Below, piece by piece: positions 1-9,619 of a stretch of DNA of 64,000 nucleotides. A program made the translations under genes and the position numbers. The stretch comes from Argyresthia goedartella (taxonomy: Eukaryota > Arthropoda > Insecta > Lepidoptera > Argyresthiidae). How positions within the stretch are numbered: position 1 is the first letter of the stretch; each line of letters begins with the position of its first letter. The DNA lies in assembly GCA_949825045.1 (NCBI GenBank), contig OX463815.1, forward strand, positions 27,333,356-27,397,355. The letters run 5' to 3'. The notes beneath the pieces were generated by a model. It saw only the letters and a program-made list of their open reading frames with translations. It did not search any database and was not told the DNA's origin.

Positions 1-153
1 GAACTCACTCGCCAGCTTTGTGATGTTCAGGGGTCCGGGGGCAGGTGTGGCCGCTTGCAGCTCCTGCTCGAACTTCCCGATGCGCTCACTGAGTGACTCC
101 GAGATGGCCTCCATGTTCTCCTGCAGCTTGGCGTAGAGGTCCTTAGAGGTCAT
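1..153 (-). CDS. 5' end of an unidentified ORF, cut by the window edge
   Basis: An ATG at 153-151 on the minus strand opens a frame that stays open for 51 codons to the edge of the window. It begins MTSKDLYAKLQENMEAISES and continues with heptad-like leucines and charged residues, so a short coiled coil is likely. The region is GC-rich and uses C/G-ending codons, unlike the AT-rich DNA beside it, which supports real coding. I do not recognise the family. A coiled-coil start followed by a P-rich stretch would suit the N-terminus of a retroelement gag or ORF1 protein, but a host gene is equally possible. No splice donor is seen within the visible part. The next 230 bases to the right hold only AT-rich DNA. 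Confidence 0.45.
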   Translation of the reverse strand, partial: MTSKDLYAKLQENMEAISESLSERIGKFEQELQAATPAPGPLNITKLASEF

Positions 154-389
154 TGTGTTGTGCTTGGTGAATTTATTTAATTGTGAAAATCAGTGAGGTT
201 ATCTGTTTGATTTTGAGTTATGGAGGGTCCAGGTCAGTTCTTTTAGATTAAATTGTACATAAAATTGTATTAATTAATTAAATTTCAATAAAATTACAGA
301 GAGCTAAATATTTGTATGCGCTTCTTCCAACTACCCTCGAAGAAAAAATTTTTTTTTATGATCACTATTTTTTTAAGCCTAGCATACAC

Positions 390-455
390 TGTTAATCCAA
401 AATAACATGATATTTCAGTTTGTAAGGTCGATACCATGGAACAACCGATCAATTA
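390..455 (+). repeat. LTR-like fragment, left copy
   Basis: The sequence starting TGTTAATCCAAAATAACATG at 390 recurs with few changes at 5254, on either side of the non-LTR element. Similarity runs about 60 bases and then stops. The right copy is preceded by a purine tract, so this looks like the 5' part of an LTR. Only this short stretch is recognisable here. Confidence 0.55.
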
Positions 456-835
456 AAATTCACGCCCGCGGATTGAATTACCATGAACAATCATCCCTAT
501 ATGTAAAATTAATATTCAAACCTACCCATCATCAGGTTCCTGTTATAAGTAGCGGTCGCTATGTACTCGCTAACAGGTAAAAAGTGTTCATTCACACTCA
601 ATCACCCAATACAATACTAGCAGCTGAGGTAAAGTTAAAGAACTTAAGATCTGCCAAATTGAGAAGGATGGTCTGGTCGGACCAATCGAGCTGCATATAG
701 ATGATAGTGTATGTTGAATTTTAGTTATTTTATTTGTATGACTCTTTCATAATCGTCGCGAGTCGCGCGCGCTCGCTCATTGGAGTTGGTCGATATCCCG
801 TGATTTATTGTTGTTAATTGTTAACCTCAGGGGCG
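456..835 (+). other. Leader region before ORF1
   Basis: No gene is seen here. The first part is AT-rich. From about 745 the sequence becomes GC-rich (CGCGAGTCGCGCGCGCTCGC) and leads to the ORF1 start at 836, so the 5' end of the non-LTR element probably lies near 740-790. The exact 5' boundary cannot be set without another copy. Confidence 0.4.
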
Positions 836-2125
836 ATGGCCTCTTACGTGTTAAAATGCAAGACTTGCAACATTGTAATAAACGAGTTACTTGCGTTTGT
901 GCAAAATAAAATGGATGTTATGGTCGACGAAAGTTTAGTGCAGATTTGTGCAACGGCTTTTTCCGATGACGAAATAGAGAATGCCAAAAGCCTTCTGTTT
1001 GAGTCGGTCTCAAAGCAGAAAACTACTCGAAGACGTGATGGGAAGACTCAACGCAACCTGGACGACATAATCTGCCTCTTTAGAGAAACGGATCCCGAAG
1101 AAATGCCGATCTTCGTGGCAAGGGACCTTGCAAAACTACCCCCGGTCACTTTTGACCATGTAGACGTCACTAGACTTCTAAAAGACATTGTCTTGATACA
1201 AAGGGAGCTTGGTGACATGCAGCAAAAATACGCAGTGGCGGCGGAGACAGAGTATGTTACTATTCACCAATTTGAACAACTGAAATCTGAACTCAACGAG
1301 ATGAAACGACAGTGCGTTGTTACTAATGTCAATACGAAAAGAGGCGCATTCTGCTTGGAAGACAGTTACCAAAACAATAGTGGCCCTATGGGATTCCTTG
1401 CCGTGTCTGAAACTCATGAGAATCATGCATCATCAATATCCTCATCATCATCTCCGGAGGGTAGGCCAACGGAAACATTACCTTCGCGTATGACTGAGGC
1501 GCGCGGTCCGCTGTCTCTGTCTTTCGCGAGCGTGGTGACTGGAAAGGCTGCGGTGCCCGTGAAACCGGCCGACTCGGCGGCGGCGGTGGAGGGGAATGGT
1601 GCATGCGTAGAGGCCGGCAAAAGTACCGCGGTTTCGAACACTGTGGAACGAGTAGGCGCCGGTGGGGCCCTACGGCGCTCTCCGACATTAACCGTATCTG
1701 CTGTTAGAAATAATAATCTAGAATCTCAACCCGAGCAAGATGGCTGGATAACGGTGGAGAAACGAAAATCAAAATCTCGTTTTGTGGGGAAAAAGGGAAG
1801 AGCCCCTGTTGACCCTGAATGCAAATTTAAAGCCGCGGCCCCTAAAATACCCCTTTTCATCTACAATGTCTCTCTGGAAGCCTTAGAAATTGATGTCGCT
1901 GAGTACATAAAGGAGAAAACTCAGATTGTTGTGTCTCCTGTGCGAGTAGGTATGAAAGAGGAAAAGGAGTACAACTCTTATAAGATCTACATACCCAAGG
2001 ACAAACTTCCAGTGTTCTACAACGACAACCTATGGCCAGACGGGATCTTTTTCCGTAGGTATTTTATATTTAGCCGGACGGCTAGTAAAGACGCTGACAA
2101 ACTTTCGGCTTCAAAGAGAAACTGA
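836..2125 (+). CDS. ORF1 protein of the non-LTR element (nucleic-acid binding, gag-like)
   Basis: The first ATG in a good position is 836 (MASYVLKCKTCN); the frame is open a little upstream but has no earlier ATG. The product is 429 residues. It starts with a small Cys-containing segment and an acidic helical domain (VDESLVQICATAFSDDEIEN), followed by a predicted coiled coil around residues 115-150, a Ser/Pro/Ala-rich linker, and a basic segment (GWITVEKRKSKSRF). The C-terminal block (PLFIYNVSLEALEIDVAEYI to FFRRYFIF) resembles an RRM-like fold. In related elements ORF1 proteins coat the RNA and multimerise. There are no CCHC zinc knuckles. The stop TGA at 2123-2125 overlaps a CTG in the ORF2 frame. 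Role is by family analogy; the coding call itself is firm. Confidence 0.8.
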   Translation: MASYVLKCKTCNIVINELLAFVQNKMDVMVDESLVQICATAFSDDEIENAKSLLFESVSKQKTTRRRDGKTQRNLDDIICLFRETDPEEMPIFVARDLAKLPPVTFDHVDVTRLLKDIVLIQRELGDMQQKYAVAAETEYVTIHQFEQLKSELNEMKRQCVVTNVNTKRGAFCLEDSYQNNSGPMGFLAVSETHENHASSISSSSSPEGRPTETLPSRMTEARGPLSLSFASVVTGKAAVPVKPADSAAAVEGNGACVEAGKSTAVSNTVERVGAGGALRRSPTLTVSAVRNNNLESQPEQDGWITVEKRKSKSRFVGKKGRAPVDPECKFKAAAPKIPLFIYNVSLEALEIDVAEYIKEKTQIVVSPVRVGMKEEKEYNSYKIYIPKDKLPVFYNDNLWPDGIFFRRYFIFSRTASKDADKLSASKRN

Positions 2126-4929
2126 GCCGCAGAACTTGTAAGCTCGCAAGCTTCAATTGTAAGTCCGTGATGAGAGTCTCGGGCCATGTCAGAGAGCTAT
2201 GCTTATCGATGGACGTAATTGCGCTGCAGGAGACTTGGTTGCTGCCCCACGACATACCTTACCTGAGTGGCATCCATCCTGACTTCGCTGCGACTGGAGT
2301 GTCGGCCGTGGATACTTCGGCGGGAGTAGTGCGAGGAAGGCCTTACGGCGGCGTAGCTATTTTGTGGCGTAAAAGTGCGTTTGATAAAGTCACTATTATC
2401 AATTGTAAAAGTGTGAGATTGGTGGCTATAAAGTGTGAAGTGGCTAGTCGGTCTGCTATATTTTTCTCCGTCTACATGCCTACGGACTCGAAAGAGAACT
2501 TACCAGTCTTCACTGAATGCCTAGCAGAGGTGAGTGCTATCGTCGAGGACAGCACCGTGGATAATGTGTACGTACTCGGGGACTTTAACGCTCACCCAGG
2601 TGAGTTATTTTGTAATGAACTACTCCAATTCTGTGCGGAACAAAAGTGGATTTGTGCGGACATTGAATCACTAGGTATTGACTCAGGCACATATACGTAT
2701 ATAAGTGACGCTCATGGCTGTTGTCGTTGGCTTGATCATTGTATAACTAGTTGTGTAGCATATCAAACCGTCACAAGATTTGAGGTGAATTATGATGTGA
2801 CATGGTCTGATCACCTTCCCCTGCTGATTGATTGTGACTTCAAAATACTTGTGCCCAAAATAAATATATATAATCAGTTTGCATCTAAAGTTATATGGGG
2901 TACTAGAGATGAGGCACAAATAAATATGTACAGGGAGTCATGTCATAGCCGGTTACGTGACATTGACTTTCCTTTCGAGCTCAGACACTGTAGTGAGAAA
3001 ATATGTACCAATGTGGAACACAAGGTAGTTATAGACAATTTGTATAACAGTATTGTCAACATATTGAGTGAGGCTGCTACCTGTAGTTATCAAGGCAAAA
3101 GTTGTGATAAGAAAAGGTATGTTATAGGTTGGAATAAGTATGTGGCGGAGGCCCATAGGGAGGCTCGACTTAAATTTCAAACTTGGGTACTGTTTGGCAA
3201 ACCCACAATTGGATTAATCTATGATAAAATGAAACAATCAAAGAAATTATTTAAAAACAAGTTAAAATGGTGTCAAGATAACAATGAACGCATCAAAATG
3301 GACATAATTGCTACAAGTCATGAGGCTAAGGATTTTAAAAAATTTTGGAAGCAAACAAACAAGCTCAGTCCTAGGTCGAGCCTGCCTGTGGTTGTGGACG
3401 GTTTGACCAATAACGGGGACATAGCAAATATGTTCAGAGAACATTTTGCTGTGGTGCCTGAATCAGCGTCAGCTGCAGCCTCGGTAGTGACCGGCGCACA
3501 CCCCCGACGGTCGGTAGAGAGTGAATGCACTCGTTTTACCATTATAGAAGTAGAGAGGGCCATCCGTTCTATGAAGCGAGGAAAGTCGCCGGGACATGAT
3601 GGTCTGAGCGTCGAGCACTTGAGGTATGCTGGTGCACATCTGCCCAGAGTTCTGAAGATGTTTATTAACGCCAGTATTGGACACTCCTACCTGCCTGAAA
3701 TGCTCATAAAAACTATTGTTGTACCTGTTATCAAAAATAAAACAGGTGATGCTAGTGATAAAGGTAATTATAGACCTATATCACTAGCCACGATCATCGC
3801 GAAGGTATTAGACAGTTTGCTTGATAAGCAACTTGATAAATATCTTAACTTGCACGATGCCCAGTTTGGTTTCAGAACTGGGCTGTCCACTGAAAGTGCC
3901 ATCATGTGCCTCAAGCAAACTGTCCGTTACTACACGGATAGAAAGACGCCTGTATATGCCTGCTTTTTGGACTTATCTAAGGCTTTTGACCTCATCAACT
4001 ATACCATTCTGTGGGATAAGCTGGCGAAGGAGACTGACCTACCTGATGAGCTCATATGTATGTTTAAGTACTGGTATGGAAATCAAAGTAACGCGGTCAG
4101 ATGGGCCGGTTCTTTGAGTGATGAATACGGGCTGAGCTGTGGAGTGAGGCAGGGGGGCCTGACGTCTCCCAAGCTGTTCAATCTGTACATGAACAAACTG
4201 ATCGAGGGGCTGTGCGACACCAAGGTTGGATGTTCAGTCCATGGCATCATGGTCAACAACATAAGCTATGCTGACGACATGGTGGTGCTTAGCCCCTCAA
4301 TCAGAGCCCTCAGGCGGTTACTAGGGATCTGTGAGTCGTACGCCGGGTCGCATGGCCTTAGGTACAATGCAAAAAAAAGTGAAATGCTCATTTTCAAGGC
4401 GGGCACCAAATCACCATCGTTTGTACCACCAGTCCGGCTGTGTGGAATACCCGTGTCCAGAGTTTCGGAATTTAAGTACCTAGGGCATGTGGTCACGGAG
4501 ACACTCACAGATGATCTGGACATGGAGAGAGAGCGCAGGGCGTTGTCAGTCCGCTGTAACATGCTGGCCTGCAGGTTTGCAAGGTGCACTAAAGAAGTGA
4601 AACTTACACTGTTTAGAGCCTACTGTCAAACCTTCTACACCTGCAGTCTGTGGATTCGCTATACGCAGAGGGCCTACAGCTCCCTGCGTGTCCAATACAA
4701 TAACGCGCTGAGGATTGTGTTGGGGCTGCCGCGATACTGTAGCGCGTCGACGATGTTTGCGGAAGCAAGAATAAACGATTTTTTCGCCATACTGCGTAAC
4801 AGAGTAGCGTCCATGTGGAGTCGGACTCGCGGCAGCTCGAACTTGATCCTCAGAACGCTGGCTGATAGGGTCGACAGCCCTATGATGAAGCACTGGGTGG
4901 ATGTGCACTTAAACAGGAATAAGAAGTAA
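2122..4929 (+). CDS. ORF2: endonuclease and reverse transcriptase of the non-LTR element
   Basis: The protein is an EN-RT polyprotein for target-primed reverse transcription. The apurinic-type endonuclease shows FNCKSV, QETWLLP, GDFNAHPGE and WSDHLPLLID. The RT follows with KSPGHDGLSVEHL, YRPISLATIIAKVLDS, FLDLSKAFD, GVRQGGLTSPKLFNLYMN and the catalytic YADD at 4267-4278. It ends with a C-terminal segment lacking an obvious RNase H. The first ATG is 2170, but the conserved endonuclease start with its Asn (FNCKSV) is encoded at 2152-2169, upstream of that ATG. The frame is open only back to 2098. A CTG at 2122-2124 overlaps the ORF1 stop (CUGA), so I place the start there as a hypothesis. All catalytic motifs seen are intact, so the copy may be functional. 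Confidence 0.88.
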   Translation: MSRRTCKLASFNCKSVMRVSGHVRELCLSMDVIALQETWLLPHDIPYLSGIHPDFAATGVSAVDTSAGVVRGRPYGGVAILWRKSAFDKVTIINCKSVRLVAIKCEVASRSAIFFSVYMPTDSKENLPVFTECLAEVSAIVEDSTVDNVYVLGDFNAHPGELFCNELLQFCAEQKWICADIESLGIDSGTYTYISDAHGCCRWLDHCITSCVAYQTVTRFEVNYDVTWSDHLPLLIDCDFKILVPKINIYNQFASKVIWGTRDEAQINMYRESCHSRLRDIDFPFELRHCSEKICTNVEHKVVIDNLYNSIVNILSEAATCSYQGKSCDKKRYVIGWNKYVAEAHREARLKFQTWVLFGKPTIGLIYDKMKQSKKLFKNKLKWCQDNNERIKMDIIATSHEAKDFKKFWKQTNKLSPRSSLPVVVDGLTNNGDIANMFREHFAVVPESASAAASVVTGAHPRRSVESECTRFTIIEVERAIRSMKRGKSPGHDGLSVEHLRYAGAHLPRVLKMFINASIGHSYLPEMLIKTIVVPVIKNKTGDASDKGNYRPISLATIIAKVLDSLLDKQLDKYLNLHDAQFGFRTGLSTESAIMCLKQTVRYYTDRKTPVYACFLDLSKAFDLINYTILWDKLAKETDLPDELICMFKYWYGNQSNAVRWAGSLSDEYGLSCGVRQGGLTSPKLFNLYMNKLIEGLCDTKVGCSVHGIMVNNISYADDMVVLSPSIRALRRLLGICESYAGSHGLRYNAKKSEMLIFKAGTKSPSFVPPVRLCGIPVSRVSEFKYLGHVVTETLTDDLDMERERRALSVRCNMLACRFARCTKEVKLTLFRAYCQTFYTCSLWIRYTQRAYSSLRVQYNNALRIVLGLPRYCSASTMFAEARINDFFAILRNRVASMWSRTRGSSNLILRTLADRVDSPMMKHWVDVHLNRNKK

Positions 4930-5253
4930 GTGAATGTGTTGTGTGATGAATGTGTAATAGACATAATTATGACAGAATGACGAATGAGTGTGTGGACTTA
5001 ACTTACATACTTAGATCTTGTTTTCTGTATTACCAATTAATTTATTTTTTGTTTTGTGTCATTATTTCAATTTATTTTTCATTTTACCGTGTTTAATTAT
5101 GGATGTATATCTGAAATAAATAAAAAATATAATAAATATAATGTATTTATATTGCGGTGTGTAAATGTAAATGTTTATGTTCATTGTTGATACTATTGTT
5201 ATCAATGAGGCTTACATGAGTTCAGCTCATCTTTCCCCCTGGGGGCGGGAGAA

Positions 5254-5531
5254 TGTTAATCCAAAATAACATGATATTTTGGTTTGTAAGGTAGATACTA
5301 TGGAACGACCGATTGTTTTGAATTGTCATTCAGATGCTATCTGTCTATAGAATGTTGGTTCATATCTCAACCAATCATTCATTCTAGCAAGTCTGGTTCA
5401 ATGGACATTGCCGTGGGCGCTCGTGTCGAAATTTACCTAACTCTCAGTTTGCCAGCGTGTAGCGCGTAGTTTTCTATGTTACTGTATCCTAGAACAATCA
5501 ATAAATCAGTGTTATTACCATATTATATTCA
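5254..5531 (+). repeat. LTR of a retrotransposon remnant, right copy
   Basis: Begins TGTTAATCC immediately after a purine tract (GGGGGCGGGAGAA, 5241-5253), the usual arrangement of polypurine tract and 3' LTR. It contains AATAAA near 5499 and ends about CA at 5530-5531; the 3' border is approximate. Its first 60 bases match 390-455. Bases 5150-5253 would be the 3' end of the internal region of this LTR element. No gag or pol of this element remains in the window. Confidence 0.55.
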
Positions 5532-6800
5532 ACGTTTCAATTCGTCGTCATCAACCTTCATCAACCCCTTTTTGGCAAAGGCGGACTCGGCTATCAGTGT
5601 CCCCCCCAGGTGATGGCCCATACTTTTCATCCAGATGCCGCATGGTCTGGTTGCTCAGGTCTGGCTTGCATTGGTCTTTCCTGCTGTCGTCCTCACGCCT
5701 GGAGTCACGGACAGAACCACGTGCATTGGGAATTTGGGTACTTGGCGAAACCCAAATGGCGAACTCCGGCATTGGGGTTTCGCCAGGCGATACCAACCCC
5801 TATAACATCATCATTTAGGTTTCCGAGGTGGGACCTACCTTTTCATCGAACATTACATCACTGCACATGCAAACTGTGTAACTCCGTACTGCCGTCAATT
5901 GTCCAACCGAACGCATTGTAAACCTAGGATTTCACTTTGAGTAACATGACAGCCACATCTTTGTGACGCGTTTTAAAAAAAAAAACTAAAACTAAACTAA
6001 AAGTAGTAAAGCATTTCCATATATTTTTCTGCTCTTATGCAACAAAGTGCCGAAGAAAAGGAAGAAAAATATTTTTGCTTTACTCATTAAAATCTTCGGG
6101 ATCTAAGGAGTGATGCTATATGTGAGTGCCTATATGTACTTGTGACAATCTGCCTCTACTGTTCAAATACAATTTTCATCTCATACCAACTTTAGATAGA
6201 TGTAACGTTGATAGTGAGAACCATTTTAGTTCTAAAAACATTACACCCACAGCTCATTAGTTCGAGGAATCCATACCATTCACCGTCAGTTTTACTTTCA
6301 TATTTAATGTACAAAGAATGGACAAAGGGCAGTCAGCACTAATTTTAAGTCAACGATGATATTCCATAGATACTTTTGGAACATAGAATGATATCGTCAA
6401 TCCGAGATTATATAGAAAACTATGATAAGGTATAGAACTATATAAACGTATATAAACGTAGGAGCTCATTTCACTTGCTATGTACTTCCTTCAAGAGTGA
6501 GCAAAGGTTGCTGTCAATATGCGTGGCATAATCTGCTCCGGAAGAAATCATAAACAAATAGGCTAAAGGCTAGGTTTAGAAACAGCCTTCACAGAACCTA
6601 CAACTGTAACATGAGTAAATTACCCTAATTCTTTCATTCCTATCCTGTGCTTTTTGCAACTACTAAGTATTAAATCAATCTTTATTACGAAACACTAAAA
6701 ACATGCAAAGTAGGTTTAAAGTTAAGGTTTGGAATAGCAGAAAAGAAAATGAAATCAGATGTAAATTTTCCTTATTCGTATATTTCAATAAATAATCGTT
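5532..6800. other. Spacer; short open minus-strand patch of unknown nature
   Basis: From 5551 to 5811 the minus strand reads as protein-like (contains SNQTMRHLDEKYGPSPGG), with a likely one-base indel in a G-run at about 5603-5610 after which the adjacent frame stays open to the LTR edge at 5532. This may be an old coding fragment interrupted by the LTR, but I do not recognise it. From 5820 to 6800 I see AT-rich DNA with no gene. The gene 1 3' UTR would lie just left of 6828. Confidence 0.3.
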
Positions 6801-6827
6801 CATCTGTCAGAAACTGGGCGGGAGGGA

Positions 6828-9481
6828 CTAGCGGTGGTAATAAGCGGGGGCGGCGGCGTAGACTGGGGCGGCCTTGAGCACGTGGGCGGGCCCGTGAGTA
6901 GGGGCAGTGTTGTGCACCACCGCGTTGAAGCCGCTATGGTCATCGGCGGTGTACTCCACGGTCCTGATGGAGCCGTCGGCCTCGTGGAACGAGTAGGAGC
7001 CCTTCACCACGTCGCCGTCGCGGGACTCTTGCTGGGACTTGTTGTCGCCGGTGTGGCCATCGGCAACCGAGTAGGTGTACTCGTACTTGGGGTGCGCCTG
7101 CAACATCAAACATACGCCTGAGCGGGTGAACTCTAACACGTTAGACAGTGTATAAACACATTCCATATCAGATCAGGGGAGACAAGAAGCGACACAAACC
7201 TAGAAAATAAAGCCACGTTGAGCTACTTGAGCTACATGTTAGCACACCAGCAAAGAGTTTCAGTCGTAGAAGTCGCTGAAACCGAAACAACAATAAACGG
7301 TGAAACTTGGCGGGCTAGGAATTACCGAACCCATGAATAACGACATTATAAAAAATCGGTAGAATCAAACCTGACGAAAATTTACACTTACTTGCCCATC
7401 AAACTCATGCTACAAAAACTATCAAAGAAGAAAAACTATCGCGGCAAAAGAAAGACGCAGAAAAAAGTAAAAATATCATAATATCTAAACTATCAAATAA
7501 AGTGAAAAGCTGTATCTTAAGAATCGTTGAAATGAATTCTTTACAATCGCTATCATCGAGACCACCGCTAATAACACTGATCTCACAGCTACCTAGTTTA
7601 GGGATGATTTAGCTATTAGATACGTTAGCAAACCTGCAAACATCCCTCAGGCCTGCGATTGATGGATATTTTCGACCTAAACCACTTACTAAAAAGAAAA
7701 GGAGGATTAATAAAAAAGGACATGATCAATATCTTGTTGTGGGGGAATGCGGCGGATATTATATATAATCCTATCTTATCTTAGCTATTCAAACTATTTT
7801 ATTTTACAGAAAAGAGCTCTTCGAGCGATACATAATTTAAAACCCACAGACTCCTTAACAGAGCTTTTTAAAAACATTGACATACTAACTATAGCTAGTC
7901 AATTTATTATCGAAAATATAATGTATGTAAGCAAGATCCTTAGAACATTTTTCAAACATAGCGATAGCTGTAATGCAAACCTAAGAACTAATCACAGACT
8001 AGTTGCACCCCGGTTTAGACTCGCAAAGGTTAGCAAATCTTTCAAGGGTCAGTGCATTCTCTACTACAACAGATACCTCTGGATATCTTGAAATTGCCTT
8101 TTGAGAAATTTAAAAACCATCCTAAAGCGACTTTGTCGAAAAAGGGATATAATAATGTACGGGTATGTACTGTATTGTATGGCTTTAATCTGGCTCAACA
8201 CTGACCTTGCTGTTAATAATGTTGTGATGATATAAATCATAGCAGGAATAATCCTGCTTATTAATTATAAGAATTAATATTGTAATATTTGTATTAGTAA
8301 AGCAAAAACAATTTTTAAGATTAGATCTAAAAATAAATCTGTGGAACTTTCTAAGCCCTACTTCTCCCACAATGTAGAGAAGGGGCAAAAAATGACGATT
8401 GCTAAGTATATGTAAATATCTACAGTAATAAAGACTATTGCTTGATTGATTGATTGCAAGGAAAGCTTTTGTTCGATGCACGCATAGTAATTGCTGACGC
8501 TTACTCTTACAGCAACCTCACCTGGCAAAAAACAGCACAGAGACATGAACGAGAGAGACACTCAAAATACGACCAAGCAGCTGTAGACCTAAGAGCCTCA
8601 TTTACCCCACTACTAATTTCATGCGATGGAGCCCTAGGATCGGAATATAACAGTTAAAAAAAAAAGCATCAAAGCTTAACGAGAAATGGGGAAAAGCGTA
8701 TTCTCACATAATGTACTGGCTGAATGTAAAAATACAAATCTCAGTTATAAGAGCAGTTTCCATAAGAGTAAGAGGCACGCAAATCATGTCAGGCCCCTTC
8801 AATGCGAAGATGGAGCAGGAATACTTTGGTGACAGCTTGATCTCGTGAAACAGAAATCCCTAATATTTTTTTTTATTTTTTACTTTTACAGACAGGGAAT
8901 AATTATTAGTTTACTATACAAATAGCTGTAATTATGTTATATTCTATGCCTACTTATTGTATCTTCTGAGTGCTGTTTTGTGTATTATATGAATAAACTC
9001 ATTTACAACAACCGGAAAATTATGATGTTGAGATTACGGGGATAAACTTACATCATATTCCTCCTCGTGGTGAGCGGATACCAGCTTCGCGACGGGAGCG
9101 GCGTAGTGGATGGGGGCAGCGGCGTAGTGAGTGGGAGCGGCGGCGTAGTGAGCGGGGGCGGCGTGGTAGGCAACGGGAGCAGGGGCGGCGTGGTAAACGG
9201 GGGCGGAGATGGCGAGCTTGGCTACGGGGGCGGCGTGAGCCTGGTCGTGATGCACGATGCTCTGTGAGGAGACGGCGGCGGCGGAGGAGTAGTGGTGCGG
9301 CTGCTCCAGCAGCAAGGCCTGGGACGCCGCCACCAGCACGCACAGAGACACGATCTGTGAGGACGAAGTGCTTTTTCATTGATGTGACTAACGCTACTAA
9401 CTATTTCACACGATATGTAAAACGTATTATATTACTCCCTACAATTTCAACAATAAATAAAGGACTTACTTTGGAGAACAT
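6828..9481 (-). CDS. RR-2 cuticular protein, gene 1
   Basis: Three exons on the minus strand: 9481-9470 (12 nt, MFSK), 9354-9052 and 7097-6828, joined by GTAAGT donors and AG acceptors, all phase 0. The product is 194 residues: a signal peptide ([17 protein letters not shown]), a low-complexity region of AAPxxYHAAP and HYAAAP repeats, the sequence EEEYD at the junction, then the extended RR-2 chitin-binding domain ([54 protein letters not shown]) and an Ala/Tyr tail ending AYYHR. It should be secreted by epidermis into hard cuticle. Both introns use GT-AG, unlike genes 2-5. Intron 2 is 1.95 kb because of inserted LINE fragments. A TATA box lies about 60 bp upstream of the ATG. Family call is firm; the exact stage or body region of expression is unknown. 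Confidence 0.92.
7730..8457 (+). mobile_element. 5'-truncated Jockey-like LINE fragment in intron 2 of gene 1
   Basis: Homologous to the 3' part of the LINE at 31865-34500: the frame reads [20 protein letters not shown] and then the tail of the ORF, followed by the same 3' UTR (CTCCCACAATGTAGAGAAGG). It ends in a short TTGATTGATTGATTG run at 8442-8456. A short AT-rich insertion breaks the frame near 7763-7785. It contains only the C-terminal RT region and is dead. Its orientation is opposite to the host gene. Confidence 0.8.
8461..8850 (+). pseudogene. Fragment of the C-terminal region of another LINE ORF2
   Basis: The frame at 8515-8655 reads [20 protein letters not shown] and then [17 protein letters not shown]. 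After an A-run at about 8655-8665 the reading continues in another frame ([16 protein letters not shown], then [14 protein letters not shown]). This pattern, with FTPL, DGALG, W-x-R/N-x-K and RGT blocks, is familiar from the C-terminus of some LINE ORF2 proteins. It is a frameshifted remnant, probably a separate insertion from the adjacent Jockey fragment. Confidence 0.55.
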
Positions 9482-9542
9482 ATTGCTTGTTTGTTTGTCT
9501 GTTACTATAAAGATAGTGATGCTCAATTAGCGGTGACAGTAC

Positions 9543-9550
9543 TTTTTATA
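9543..9550 (-). promoter_or_regulatory. TATA box of gene 1, with an upstream CAAGGTC core
   Basis: Minus-strand TATAAAAA, with an initiator-like ATCACT about 31 bases downstream, just before the short 5' UTR and the ATG at 9481. A TCAAGGTC core (plus-strand GACCTTG at 9612-9618) lies about 62 bp upstream of the TATA box, next to a TTGACC half-site. Confidence 0.65.
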
Positions 9551-9619
9551 CTAACTATTGCGAACTAGGGCTTTACCGAGTAGTGGTAGTAGCAAAGTAA
9601 GTTTCAAGTTAGACCTTGA

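Larger units (their letters stand above)
740..5150 (+). mobile_element. Two-ORF non-LTR retrotransposon, apparently full length
   Basis: A short GC-rich leader, ORF1 (836-2125), an overlapping ORF2 (to 4929) with apurinic-type endonuclease and reverse transcriptase, and an AT-rich 3' UTR ending in AATAAA-like runs near 5110-5145 form a complete two-ORF LINE. Both ORFs are uninterrupted over about 4.1 kb, so the copy is young or under recent selection. The 3' end is approximate. The flanks (390-455 and 5254-5531) are pieces of an LTR, suggesting insertion into an LTR retrotransposon. The clade is not assigned: the RT core has YADD and an APE-type endonuclease, as in the CR1/Jockey/I-like groups, while ORF1 lacks the zinc knuckles found in many of those. 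Confidence 0.8.

Noticed and set aside
818..835. TTG at 818 as ORF1 start
   Set aside because: An ATG follows at 836 in the same frame; there is no reason to prefer a TTG start.
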